Assembly (NCBI RefSeq): GCF_036013935.1
Contig: NZ_CP107902.1
Coordinates: 5,923,001-5,987,000, forward strand
Direction of reading: 5' to 3'
From: Streptomyces sp. NBC_00461
GTDB lineage: Bacteria > Actinomycetota > Actinomycetes > Streptomycetales > Streptomycetaceae
Length of the DNA stretch: 64,000 nucleotides
Shown: in pieces, positions 7,168 to 16,600 of the stretch
How the letters are laid out: each line of letters begins with the position of its first letter
Numbering within the stretch: position 1 is the stretch's first letter
Made by a program: the position numbers and the translations under genes
The notes under the pieces: model-generated
What the model saw: the letters and a program-made list of their open reading frames with translations, nothing else
Told to the model about the DNA's origin: nothing
The model's database searches: none

Positions 7168-8197
7168 AGCAGACCTCCACAAGAACCCCGAGCAACATCA
7201 GCCTACGAGCGGCATGGGCGCCCCGCATGCGGACTCGCGCCCCTCCGTTCTGACGTAGTAGGGAGCGGCGCCGGCTCACCAACGCCGCCCCGCACAACCA
7301 TGTGGTTCACAACGGGCGAGGCAAAGCCGAGGCAAGCGGTGTCAAGCATCAAGTGAGGCCACTGCCTCAAGCATCAACCGAGACTCGACACGCCCCAATA
7401 GACCGGCTGAGTCACAACCTTCTCTACAGATTCAAGGCTCGCTGCGCTCGCTCGACCGGCGGCCGACGGCGCTTGTCGATCTTCGGGCCCGCATCCTCCG
7501 CCCAAGCGCATCAACGGCCGCTCCGGCCCGCACACCACCGCCACCACGATCCGGCCAGGGATGGAAAAATCAACAGCAGCTAGACCCCAACGCCCCTCTT
7601 CCGGGGACACCACGCACCCCTTTCCACCCGGTTGCCTACACAAGTAGGTCGGATCAAACCGAGGGCCGCGCCAAGCGCGGCGGCGCCGGTCGGTCGCCGC
7701 CGCGCCGCCTCCATGTCTCCGCCACCGGCGCACGTCGCCGCCCGCCCGTCGCCGCACGCAGCGGCCAAATACAACACGGGCACGGGGACGAACGATGATC
7801 CCCAACGGTGCAGGTCAAAGACACTTTGTGTTACCGAAAGAGGCCGGATCGTGGCGGCGGCGGCATACGGTCCGACGCTGCCAGACACGCGGACGTTCGA
7901 ACGGCCCGCCGATCCTGCACCAGGCCACCGGCCGGACGGCGGACGCGGCCACGAGGCGAGGGGGAAACCCGCTGTGGCTGGGGCGGTCGGCTCCGCGACT
8001 TTAGCCAGCCACTTTGGCGCGAGCCTCGAAGATCATGGCCCCAACGTCGTGCTTTAACGGGCAGGTCCACAGACTGCCCGACGCGCCGGAAGCTTACGGC
8101 GCCATGATCACTCGCGCCAAAGCAGCTCCCGGCCAAAGTCGCTACGCCGACCTCGTGACGTCGTCCGCTACTCCGATTCATGGTCGATACTGTTGCG
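7168..8197. other. About 1 kb without a convincing gene
   Basis: Frames here have Arg/Pro/Ala-rich shadow compositions, lack ribosome sites and contradict one another. The only clear structure is the GC-rich hairpin at 7675-7705. The right end, upstream of 8198, is less GC-rich and may hold the promoter of the next gene. Confidence 0.5.
7675..7705. terminator. GC-rich perfect 11-bp hairpin
   Basis: GCGCGGCGGCG pairs exactly with CGCCGCCGCGC around a nine-base loop. It lacks a T tract. It may end transcription or just be a structural repeat in a gene-free stretch. Confidence 0.35.
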
Positions 8198-8830
8198 ATG
8201 GACTCTGGAATCGCCGCAATCATTGGCGCCGCCATTGGCGCAGTCGGCTCTGCTATCACTTCGGGAGTGTCTGGGTTCTGGGCTCGAAGCCAGATGAAAC
8301 TGCAATTGGCGACGCAAGAAAGACAAGCGGAGCGACAGGCAAGAGCGGCTCGCTTCGATCAAATCAGGGAACCACGCAAGCAGGTCTATTCAGAGTTCGC
8401 GAAGCAGGCCGACGCCCTAGTGGACCAACTAGGGATTGCAGTGCAAGCGCTGCAATCGGAAGATTTCGACTGGGAAGCCGTCGCTCCGCACCTGCGCAAC
8501 GACGAGGCGGTTGACCGGCTGATTGATTCCTTTCACGCCGTTTCTCTCGAAGGTCCAGAGGACATTAACTACCTTTCGGTAGCGGTCGTGCAACACGTCC
8601 AAGGGGTTCGCATGCACGCCACAGCTTGGGTCCTCAAGAGAAACGGCACGCCACTCGAAGAGGAGCCGCAACCTGAAGTTGATACGGTCAATGATCTCGA
8701 AGGGGCGCGTTCAAAGCTCACCGAATTCCGGCATGCAGCAATGCTGGTCTTGAGAGCTGAAGGGCACAAATCTGAGGTCGAGCACATGAGGCAACGAGCT
8801 CGCCACCTGCTATCTGAGAGTGAGGAATGA
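8198..8830 (+). CDS. Membrane-anchored coiled-coil protein of unknown function
   Basis: The start at 8198 gives an immediate hydrophobic anchor (GIAAIIGAAIGAVGSAITSG), then a charged helix (LATQERQAERQARAARFDQI) and a helical cytoplasmic body of about 160 residues. An ATG 18 bases upstream is an alternative; neither has a clear ribosome site. N-anchored proteins of this shape are common hypotheticals in actinobacteria. Codon use is less GC-biased than in the chromosomal genes, fitting acquired DNA. It converges on the membrane-protein gene at 8837, with six bases between the stops. Function unknown. Confidence 0.6.
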   Translation: MDSGIAAIIGAAIGAVGSAITSGVSGFWARSQMKLQLATQERQAERQARAARFDQIREPRKQVYSEFAKQADALVDQLGIAVQALQSEDFDWEAVAPHLRNDEAVDRLIDSFHAVSLEGPEDINYLSVAVVQHVQGVRMHATAWVLKRNGTPLEEEPQPEVDTVNDLEGARSKLTEFRHAAMLVLRAEGHKSEVEHMRQRARHLLSESEE

Positions 8831-8836
8831 TACTTT

Positions 8837-9349
8837 TCAAAGCGTCTCTGACTTCCGATTGTCTTCCTCAAGCTTCTGCTGAATTTGCTCCTTCAAGATA
8901 TCTAGCGCAGACTTTTCCCCTTCCTTGCCAGCGGTGGGCCCACTCGTGAACGTTAGAGTGGGATGCGCAACCAAAAGAATCATGAATAGAGCAATGTCAA
9001 CAACGCACCACCACGCCAACCAATCGTTAGCTCCATGGTGCCCACCAAGCCACCCAAAGGAACCGATCTCGGCTACCACCGCCCCCAGGGCCGTAAAGAA
9101 CCAGATATTAAGCGAAGTTTTACTGGAATCAAGCCCCTTATTGAGAGCCTCAAGCTCTTGACGCTCCAGATCCCGCATGACGATCTGCTCGTCGATAGGA
9201 CCACCCGCAGGCGGCTCAATGACCTCGCGCGCCCTCCTCATCCCAGCGTCCAGTTCCTTGCGATGTCTTCCAATCTCCACGATGCTGGCAAGCGCAAGCA
9301 CGGGAATGGTGACAACCGCTGCAGTCGCGAACTCTTTTGACATTTCCAT
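8837..9349 (-). CDS. Multi-pass membrane protein of unknown function
   Basis: The ATG at 9349 has GGAG six bases upstream; an earlier ATG at 9382 is also in frame. The 170-residue product has an N-terminal segment (ATAAVVTIPVLALASIV), a long charged cytoplasmic helix (about residues 25-70), two further membrane segments (IWFFTALGAVVAEIGSF and WLAWWCVVDIALFMILLV) and a C-terminal coiled-coil-like tail (LDILKEQIQQKLEEDN). Base composition is less GC-rich than the core genes. It faces the anchored coiled-coil gene tail to tail and the two may form a pair. Function unknown. Confidence 0.6.
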   Translation of the reverse strand: MEMSKEFATAAVVTIPVLALASIVEIGRHRKELDAGMRRAREVIEPPAGGPIDEQIVMRDLERQELEALNKGLDSSKTSLNIWFFTALGAVVAEIGSFGWLGGHHGANDWLAWWCVVDIALFMILLVAHPTLTFTSGPTAGKEGEKSALDILKEQIQQKLEEDNRKSETL

Positions 9350-10085
9350 TGCCCACTCCAGCGATGAGGGTACTCCCAGCATCTCTCACCTGCCCCCAGC
9401 TCGCATCCGGACGGTCCTATGCAATAAGGGGTTGACTCGGCAACAAAAGCCGTGATGAGCGACCGGGGGGCCCTGAACGGGTTGTGCGCCACAACCCCCG
9501 CGGAGCATTTAAAGTCACCTCAGTACAGCACTGAAGTACCGCAACCACCGTGATCGTTGGCGGCCCTTCAGAGCCATCACACCCTCCACGAATTGGCTGC
9601 GAGACGTCAGCGACCGCCACGCCCGTAGTTCGCATCGAGCGCGCCGGCGCAGCCCAGGCTCGTGCCATTCTCGTGCCAGAACGGGCGGGGACTCACGGGG
9701 AACTGGGGTGCTCAGCGGGCGCTACGGCCGCACTGCGCCAAGCCTGGAAAGTCGCAGCTCGGGCGCGTAATCGCCCAACCTCGCTCCTAAAGCGGTGGTT
9801 GGCGGCAGCAAGCGTCGGCACGCCGTGCCCATGCTTGCCGGAGATGACTACTTGATCCGCTGGACAGCGCGCGAGGTCTTGGCCCGGCCGAGTCCCGTAC
9901 CGGCAACAGCAGGGCTCTACGGGTGGCTGTTCTTTACCGCACGTATGGATGCGCTGGACTCGCCTCGACCGTTCGTTAGGTGCAGCATGATCGCAACGCG
10001 CCACCGGGCCCGAATCGGGCGAAACCGTGGTCGCCAAATGCGATACACGCCAAGGACCTGATCCGCGCACACAAGGGAGAGTCAA
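9350..10085. other. Gene-poor stretch with decayed gene remnants
   Basis: No intact gene is supported here. A short stretch around 9831-9936 matches the start of a GIY-YIG-type protein and is described separately. The rest shows only shadow-like frames. Confidence 0.5.
9831..9936 (+). pseudogene. N-terminal fragment of a GIY-YIG-type nuclease-like gene
   Basis: The frame reads WTAREVLARPSPVPATAG then LYGWLF, which I recognise as the opening of a Streptomyces GIY-YIG-like family where VPxxxGVYGWYF begins the nuclease core. After LYGWLF the similarity stops and no nuclease residues follow. I interpret it as a truncated remnant. This rests on family memory over about 30 residues. Confidence 0.4.
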
Positions 10086-10391
10086 GTGTCATTGCCAGTG
10101 GGCAGCCGTTGGACCATCAAACGAAGCTCCGTAGGGACCGAGACCATCGAGATCATCGGTAGTCAAGGCGAGACGTTCACTGCGAAATATGTCAGCACCA
10201 CAGACCCGAGCAAGTTCTCGGGTGAAGTAAGCAGTCGGCAACATGAGGTCATCACCCTCAAGCAGCACAACGTGGGGCCCAAGTATGTCGCTTTCCACAG
10301 CGGACTGCGAGAGGCGTCGAATGGTACCTACACGGGAAGTTGGTACGACGTAGCGGGCAACAAGGGAGACTTCAGCCTGGTCAAGCAGTAG
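10086..10391 (+). CDS. Small beta-rich hypothetical protein
   Basis: A GTG at 10086 is preceded by GGGAGAG about six bases upstream. The 101-residue product (MSLPVGSRWTIKRSS) is rich in alternating beta-strand patterns (TIEIIGSQGETFTAKYV, TYTGSWYDVAGNKGDFSLV) with no signal peptide or membrane segment. It may be a small beta-barrel binding domain. Its composition is closer to the preceding AT-richer accessory genes than to the core. It is followed immediately by a transposase remnant. Function unknown. Confidence 0.6.
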   Translation: MSLPVGSRWTIKRSSVGTETIEIIGSQGETFTAKYVSTTDPSKFSGEVSSRQHEVITLKQHNVGPKYVAFHSGLREASNGTYTGSWYDVAGNKGDFSLVKQ

Positions 10392-10411
10392 GCCTGCTGC
10401 CACCCCAGCTC

Positions 10412-10600
10412 TTACCGCATCCCGTCATCGAGAACGACACGGTGGAGCCGGGCCCAGACCCGCTCTCGGCTCCACTGGGCGAAACGCCGATAGACCGTCT
10501 GCCAGTGCGGACCGAACACGGGAGGCAGCTGCCTCCAGGTGCAGCTCGACGCGGCGACGAACACGATCGCCGCTAAAGCCTCCCGGTCACCTGCCCGACG
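10412..10600 (-). pseudogene. Remnant of an IS5-family transposase
   Basis: Read leftward, the frame gives DREALAAIVFVAASSCTWRQ and LPPVFGPHWQTVYRRFAQW, then RVWARLHRVVLDDG, before a premature stop at 10412-10414. This is the helix-turn-helix part of IS5-family transposases. The catalytic DDE part is missing and the region further right continues the N-terminus only with a frame change. It is a decayed insertion sequence; no terminal repeats were identified. Confidence 0.7.
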
Positions 10601-11158
10601 CCCGACCTGCGCCCTGCGGACGCTTCACTATCTGGCCTGGCCGTCGCACCCGTCGAGGGCAACAGCCGGAGCGGGCTCGGATCGATCGAACTGTAAAGCG
10701 GTGCTCAGCAGCCGTGGACTATCCGTTGACTCGCCCCGCCTAATCTGCCATGCGCAGGGCCGCCACCTGCTGCTTCAACCAGTCCGTAAGCGGCCTCCGG
10801 AGCCGCGTGCACCAGAGGCCTGCTGATGAACTGTGCGCCAGCAACCGCGCAACCACGGGCAACAGCGGGGACTGGGGACTGGGACGGCCAGGGTTCCAAA
10901 ACCACTGGGCCGCGAGTCAGGGCAGCAACTGCAGCCCGAGGCGCAAGCTTCGATAGCGCAAGCTCAGCTGAACACGGATCGAAGGGTGGCTCCTGCGGGC
11001 TCATGGGCCATGTGTGGGCCGGAAGCGTCGTAGGGCGTTCGTCAGGGGCCTGCTCTGCAGGTCAGAGGGCATGGACCTCGCAATCGCCCATCGGTCTTGA
11101 AAGCCGTTCCTGTGACGTGCCGGCGCCTACTCCACGAGTAGACGCCGGCACGCGTAAG
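10601..11158. other. Gene-free stretch right of the transposase remnant
   Basis: No supported gene. The left end may hold the frameshifted N-terminus of the IS5-like gene. Near 11119-11151 an imperfect inverted repeat (GTGCCGGCGCCTACTC facing GAGTAGACGCCGGCAC) follows the stop of the restriction gene and could terminate it. Confidence 0.4.
11119..11151 (-). terminator. Terminator hairpin of the McrA-like gene
   Basis: GTGCCGGCGCCTACTC and GAGTAGACGCCGGCAC form a near-perfect hairpin located just beyond the stop of the leftward restriction gene. Confidence 0.55.
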
Positions 11159-12835
11159 TCAATCGAGCATCGCCTCATGGAGGCGTCGTGCTGTAGCAGT
11201 GAGCAGGCGCCGGAGCTTCTCCTTGTTTTCCCCGTGGGTCTTGAGGGCGTGGCAGTTGGGACACAAGGCGATCATGTTCGAAGGGACATCGGGCCCTTCC
11301 TTGGCGAGGTCTTTGACGTGGTCGACCTGCAAGATTGGCAGGCCGGCTGTGGTCAGCTCGGTGGGGTGGCCTGCGCATTGAGGGCTTTCGCACCTGCCGC
11401 GGCAGCGCTTGATGACGGCAGCTCGCGCGCTGGGGTCGCGGACGTACTTGTCGGCCAGTGTCGGCTTCTTCATCTGGCCGCGCCGCTCGGCGTTCGCCTC
11501 AGCCTTCTGCGCCAGACGCCGATACGCATCCTCGTCGCTCTCCTCGTCGCCGGGGGCTTCAAGGGCGAGGTCGCTGGGACGGTAGTCGCCAGTGTCGTCG
11601 TGGAGCTCCCCTGTATCGGCGTCCAGCGCTTCGAGTACTTCGGCGGGCCAGGTCTCCCGCTCTGGGGAGGGGACAGGCGCCAGCACCCAAAGGAACTCGC
11701 GGCGGGGTAGCTTGTCCTCTCCAACCCCCCAACGCAGTCGGCGTTGCACGATCACGGCCCAGGTTTCGAAGCTGAACTGTCCCTGGAACGGCTTGTGCCA
11801 GTAGCGCAGCGGGCGACCAGCCGTCTGATGTTCGGCCATGAGTTCGTTGCCGTCAGTGAGCTTCTGGTCGCCGGACAGACCGTCGCCCACGTAGGCGATC
11901 CAGTTGGTGTCCGGGATGCGCCCATCGGCGTAAGGCCCCTTGTCGTCCGAGAAGGCGCTCAGGATGCCGTCGGCGAGGCAGCCGATCCCTGCCATCTTCT
12001 GGCCGCCATAGGCCCGCCAAATGGCGTCCCGATCCTTGAAGGTTTCCCCAAGCAGAGGACGCAGGGCATCCGGCCACCTACCGGCGAGCAACTCGTGGAG
12101 GCCGAAGTCTTCGAGCAAGTCGGCCGGAAGGGGATGGAAGTAGCGCAGGATCAGTCCGGCAGCCGCGGATGCCACGGCATCCGGGTGCGAGCGGAGCAGG
12201 TTGTAGTCATCCTTGCGCAGACCACCAAGGGGATTGACCTCGTTCAGAGACTCCAGGGTTGGGCGCCGCCCACGGCTGGTCAGGTTGAGTTCCTGCCCCT
12301 GCTCGATGGTCCACAGCTCATCGCGAATGAGTGCCCAGAACGGGTAACGGGCTCCGTCCACACCGTCTTCCACTTGGCCGTACTTCACCAGCAGAGGTGC
12401 GACAGCATCACGTGTGGCTGTCCATGGCTGCATGCGGGGTGCTCCGGCCAGAGCCTGGCCGATGGCCCAGAGCAGAAGCACGGGACGGTGCAGAGCGGGC
12501 CCCGTCGCACGTCGAGCCGGCCGGACGTCTCCCACGCGCCTGTGAAAGGTCTTGGGGGGCTCCACCACGGTGAAGCCCTCCCTCCGGAGCCACGCCACTG
12601 CATGCTTGAGGCCCCCGCTGAGCCCCGGGGAGGAGGGCTTGAGGGCTACGCCGAAGTCGTATTTGTGGGCAACGCCAGCTATCGCCTTCGAGTCGTACAG
12701 GTTCCCCTCGTACTCCAGGAGATAGGTAGCCGCGGCGCGGTAGCCGTAGGTGTCCCGGAACGCCTCCGGGCCGAGCCGGTCGTGCTCCGCAATCGCCTGC
12801 AGGATGCCTGCACGAGTGATCTCCGAAGGTGCCAT
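11159..12835 (-). CDS. ScoMcrA-like type IV restriction enzyme recognising phosphorothioate DNA
   Basis: The ATG at 12835 gives 558 residues. Domains in order are an N-terminal head (1-95), a sulfur-binding domain (about 100-250), a middle region where ScoMcrA has its SRA domain, and a C-terminal HNH nuclease. With this start the sulfur-pocket residues known from S. coelicolor ScoMcrA fall at the same numbers: H116-R117 in LHRPVLLLW and Y164, P165, A168 in RYPFWAL. The HNH has VDHVKDL (H506), N520 and the C-x2-C-H of CPNCHALK. ScoMcrA cleaves near phosphorothioate or 5-methylcytosine sites and blocks DNA carrying dnd-type modification. In S. coelicolor the gene belongs to the tRNA-Tyr element SLP1, matching the att signals here. 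Confidence 0.9.
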   Translation of the reverse strand: MAPSEITRAGILQAIAEHDRLGPEAFRDTYGYRAAATYLLEYEGNLYDSKAIAGVAHKYDFGVALKPSSPGLSGGLKHAVAWLRREGFTVVEPPKTFHRRVGDVRPARRATGPALHRPVLLLWAIGQALAGAPRMQPWTATRDAVAPLLVKYGQVEDGVDGARYPFWALIRDELWTIEQGQELNLTSRGRRPTLESLNEVNPLGGLRKDDYNLLRSHPDAVASAAAGLILRYFHPLPADLLEDFGLHELLAGRWPDALRPLLGETFKDRDAIWRAYGGQKMAGIGCLADGILSAFSDDKGPYADGRIPDTNWIAYVGDGLSGDQKLTDGNELMAEHQTAGRPLRYWHKPFQGQFSFETWAVIVQRRLRWGVGEDKLPRREFLWVLAPVPSPERETWPAEVLEALDADTGELHDDTGDYRPSDLALEAPGDEESDEDAYRRLAQKAEANAERRGQMKKPTLADKYVRDPSARAAVIKRCRGRCESPQCAGHPTELTTAGLPILQVDHVKDLAKEGPDVPSNMIALCPNCHALKTHGENKEKLRRLLTATARRLHEAMLD

Positions 12836-13636
12836 GGGCGACACCGTAGAGCAGGGCACTGACAGCGGAGATGGCACTGCCGTGCGCTGTGGTCAGTTGG
12901 TGTGCGGGAGTTCGCCAGCATTCGCCACCCTTGAACCGGCACTTGCGCCACTGGCGCGCCAGTTAACTTCTTGTGGGTTCGATGCCTGTCTCCTCGATCG
13001 CCCGCCTGAACCAGGCGGGCCCCAACTCTGTTGGGATCACTGAGAGATGGGAGATCGAATCAGATGGAGCGATCGACACGGCGAGCACGGTGCCGCAGGC
13101 GCAGTCAGTTACCGGACTGGGTCCAGCTGGTGGCCTTGTTTCTGACCGCGGTCACTGCCATCGCGGGGTGCATCGAGCACTTTGTGTGATGCATCAGAGG
13201 CGTTCCGGACGGTTGGTTGGGCGGCAGGCGAGCCCGACCGGTGCGTAGTCGGCCGGACTCGCCCCTAACCCGCATGTGAGCCTGGCTCCGGGGAGCTGCC
13301 CGGAGCCAGGCATCCATGCGTTGTGGGTGCCTTTCGGCTCCATGACGAGGAAACCCCAAGTCACCAATACCTTCAAGCGTCGGAACCAGCTTCATGATCC
13401 AAAACTGTGGCGAAAACCCATGGTGAAGGCGTGGCGCGAGGGGTGGCGGTTGCCTTCGCCAAAGAAGATCGTTTAGAAGTGCCTGGTCAGAGCCCCGCGG
13501 GGGGTGGCGAAAGCTGGCGAATCGCGTCGGCCGACAGAACGTTGGAGGGACGCGTGGTGCGTGGTCCCCCGGGTGTCCCCTCAGGGACGCGCCGTTGCTC
13601 TTCTTGCCAGGTCAGGCAGGCTGGGAGCGGCCCTCA
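12836..13636. other. Gene-free stretch between the restriction gene and the inner att repeat
   Basis: No gene is supported. It contains several copies of TTCGCCA or its complement (12911-13521), and its last 60 bases (about 13570-13636) resemble the DNA left of the outer att site, for example the shared block TTGCCAGGTCAGG. Confidence 0.5.
12911..13521. repeat. TTCGCCA repeat family with a distant inverted pair
   Basis: TTCGCCAGCATTCGCCACC (12911-12929) is matched in inverse orientation, with one mismatch, by GGTGGCGAAAGCTGGCGAA (13503-13521). Further copies of the seven-base unit occur at 13408-13414 (inverse) and 13455-13461 (direct). It may be a binding-site array, for example transfer (clt-like) or regulatory, or the ends of a small decayed insertion. 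Confidence 0.4.
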
Positions 13637-13685
13637 GTAAGTCTGCCGGCTCCGCCTCCCCAGGTTAGAAACCTGGCGCCGCCAC
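13637..13685 (+). other. Decayed att site: 3' half of tRNA-Tyr, inner copy
   Basis: It matches the outer att repeat (17836-17884) at 44 of 49 positions. It carries mutations in the T-loop (GGTTAGAAACC instead of GGTTCGAACCC), so it cannot be part of a working tRNA. The stop codon of the trypsin-NACHT gene lies inside it. Similarity to the outer site extends leftward in blocks to about 13570. Confidence 0.75.
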
Positions 13686-16600
13686 ACCGCCGAACGATTC
13701 GGAAACGGCGACGGCAGATGAACTACCGTGGTGAGCGATAGTCGTGGGGCTGATCGCCCTATAGTCGAGGGTCTCGTCTCGCGGTCTGCTAAGGCGCCCT
13801 CTATGCGCCAATCTCCCTATGTCCAGTTGCAGGCGGTCTCCGAAAAGGTTGGCACCGATGATCGGAACCTCTATCGGCGTCCTGACTTGCATTCTGAGGT
13901 CCGTCATGTCGGCCAGTGGCGTTAGGTCGAGTGGTTCGCCAACGGTGCGGTTCGTGCGCAGGGTGAGCCGCAGATTTTGGAGGGCGGGAAATGTTTCTAC
14001 GATCTGCCCAAGGTCGGATGGATCCTCCACTCTGAGCAGGGACAGCGTGGAGACGCGGGGGAGGGGTGATACGAGTACGAGATCCGGAATCCGCCGCAGT
14101 TCGACTTGCAACTCCGTGAGTTCCGGCGGCTCGCCTACGAGATGCAACGCGGTGAAGATGTTCACGGGCCCGCTGAGGCGCAAACTCTGCAGCCCGTGCC
14201 ACTCGGGCAGGGAGTCGAGTAGCACGGGATGCGTAACCAATAGTGCGAGGTGCTTGATACCGGGATGCGCGCGGGGCAAAGCATCACGGTACGCAAAGGG
14301 GAGTGGCTCCAGGTCGAGCCGCTCTAAAGTCTCAATGCTGCTGATGGCATCCAGCGCAGTCGGGGGGAGATGCTCAACACCGAGCTTAAGGGAGCGCAAC
14401 GGCAGAGCAGCAAGTGCCGACAGGTCCGTGACGCGGATACAATCCGTGACCTGGAGTTCACAGAGGTCCTGCTGTCCGGCTAGGAACGCGAAATTCTCAA
14501 CTGACGGATTGTGTATCAGGGACAACCCGCGCACTTTCCCCTCAGGCAAGTCCCTGGCGATCGCTGCGGGGGGTAAGAGGCCACGCAGTACCACTGATCC
14601 GAGTGGGCCGAGCTCGCGGAGCTGCGCCAGCTTTTCGAGGCTGTCGATCCTCAACGGCACACCCTTGAGCGAGACCTGAGACAGTACCTCTTGGGCGTAT
14701 TCCCGAATGGGGAACTGCTCCCAGCTCAGGGCCAGGCGGTGCCGTACGAGGGGTTCCCTGCGCGTCGCGAAGCATCGCAAGATCTCCATAGCTTCACGGC
14801 CCGCCACACTTGCCGCGGTTCGCACCACCCAGGCGGCCTCAGTCGGCTTGAGACCGTCCGGCCTCGGCAGTAGTGGCAGTACGTCCGGTCCCAGCGACGC
14901 GAGCCGGTTGGCGTCTTCAGGACCCCTAGGCGGCATGATTCGCCCCAGGCGCTCCTCGACCTCGTCCATGTCCTCGAAGTAGGCAGATTCGAAGGCACAG
15001 TGCGCCGCCAGCACGTACAGATCGGCCCGGTTCTCGTGGTGATCCGCCGTGTCGCCTTGGTCGATCAGGTTCTTCACGATCTTTTGTGAGTGCCCACGGT
15101 CGCAGTGCCCGGCCACGAGCCGGATCACGTCCTGCCACTCTTCCTCGACCGCATGGCGCAGCATTTCGTTCAGGGAGCCACTCTCAAGGAACTCCTTGGC
15201 GGCCAGATAGTCCTGGAACGTGCGGTGGATGAACTGGATCGCATCCCGGCTGCGTTCTTGGAGTAGACCGCTGCGATTAAGGAGGTGGATCAGCAGTTGC
15301 TCCGGCGTGGTGCTCTTGCGGACCCGGGCCATGCCCTTAAGGGCGAGGGTGATCTGTTCGATCGCGTCCTCGTGTGACAACTGGGTTTGACCGCCGCGCA
15401 CTAGCCAGACCGCGATGCGCTGGAGCAACTGCTGTTGCTTCTCGACGCCGAGCGTGATGCCCTCCGCGGCACCTATCTGCCGCTGCTTGTCTCGGCTACC
15501 CAAAAGCATGGCCAGCGCGGAACGGTACAGAGCCCAACGGCTGTCCGGCAGCAGGCCCCGATTGCGGTGGTGCAGGGCACAGATCACGGCGCAGAGCAGT
15601 GGCGTCCGAGCGAGGTCTCGCAGCGCGGGATTCCTGGTGAGCTGCTGGTTCAGGTCCCGCTCCAGCCCGGCCAGTTCGTCACGAGGGCCCACGGCGGCGC
15701 GGTGCCACGCTGCCACGAACTTCCGGATGTCGGGGTCACGCATCGGCAGCAACCGCAGCTCGTCAAAGCCTTCTTCGGTGAGCCAGCTTTCCTCGACGGC
15801 CAGGGGGCGAACCGTCACCATGCACCGCGTCTGCGGAAACCGGTGGAGAAACTCGGAGAGCCAACTGGCCGCGGCCGTGCGGTCCTCACGCGGTACTTCG
15901 TCCAACCCATCGATCAGCAGCAACCCTCGGCCGGATTCCAGAACCCGACGGGCCCAGCCCTCCGGCGGGTTGTCGACCTGGAGTTCGGCGGCGAGCGGAA
16001 GTTCGGCCGGCTTGGGGAAGGGGCGGCCCTGGGCGCGGATGCTACGCAGCGGAACGACGAACGGCACCAGGTGATTGAGGTCGGCGAGTTCGGGGCCCAA
16101 CGTGCCCGCGCTCGAGTGCGCCGCCAGCCACCAGACCAGAGTGGTCTTGCCCGCGCCGGCTTCGCCGCGCAGCAGGATGCGGGGGCGGTCGGCGAGCAGG
16201 TCGTTGACGCGTTGAGGGCCAGGCCCTGGGTGGCGCGATTTCGCCCGGACGGAGGTTTCGGCCTCCAGCGTCAGATATGCGGTCTCCAGGTCCCAGGTGG
16301 ACTCGTTGCGCCCGAGTTCCTCCAGGCCGAAGATCTCCGTCTTCCGGTAGCGGGCGCTCACAGCGTTCGCGTAGTCCGGCTCGTAGCGCAGGTCCTGGCG
16401 GTGGAAATCAGTGACGCGTTCGCAGCGAAAGGAGGCACGCAGACGGCGGAGCTGGTCGGAGAACCGCTGGTCCGCCATCAGGTGTGCCATGGCGACCGCC
16501 GTGACGCGCTGGTGGTTGCGTTCTTTCGGTATCTCTGTGACCAGGCCCAGTAGTACGGGTCCGGCGAAAAGCGGGGACCCAGACAGGCCAGCCAGTGGTG

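Noticed and set aside
13637..13685. A tRNA gene at the inner att repeat
   Set aside because: Only the 3' half is present, the T-loop is mutated, and no 5' half pairs with it.
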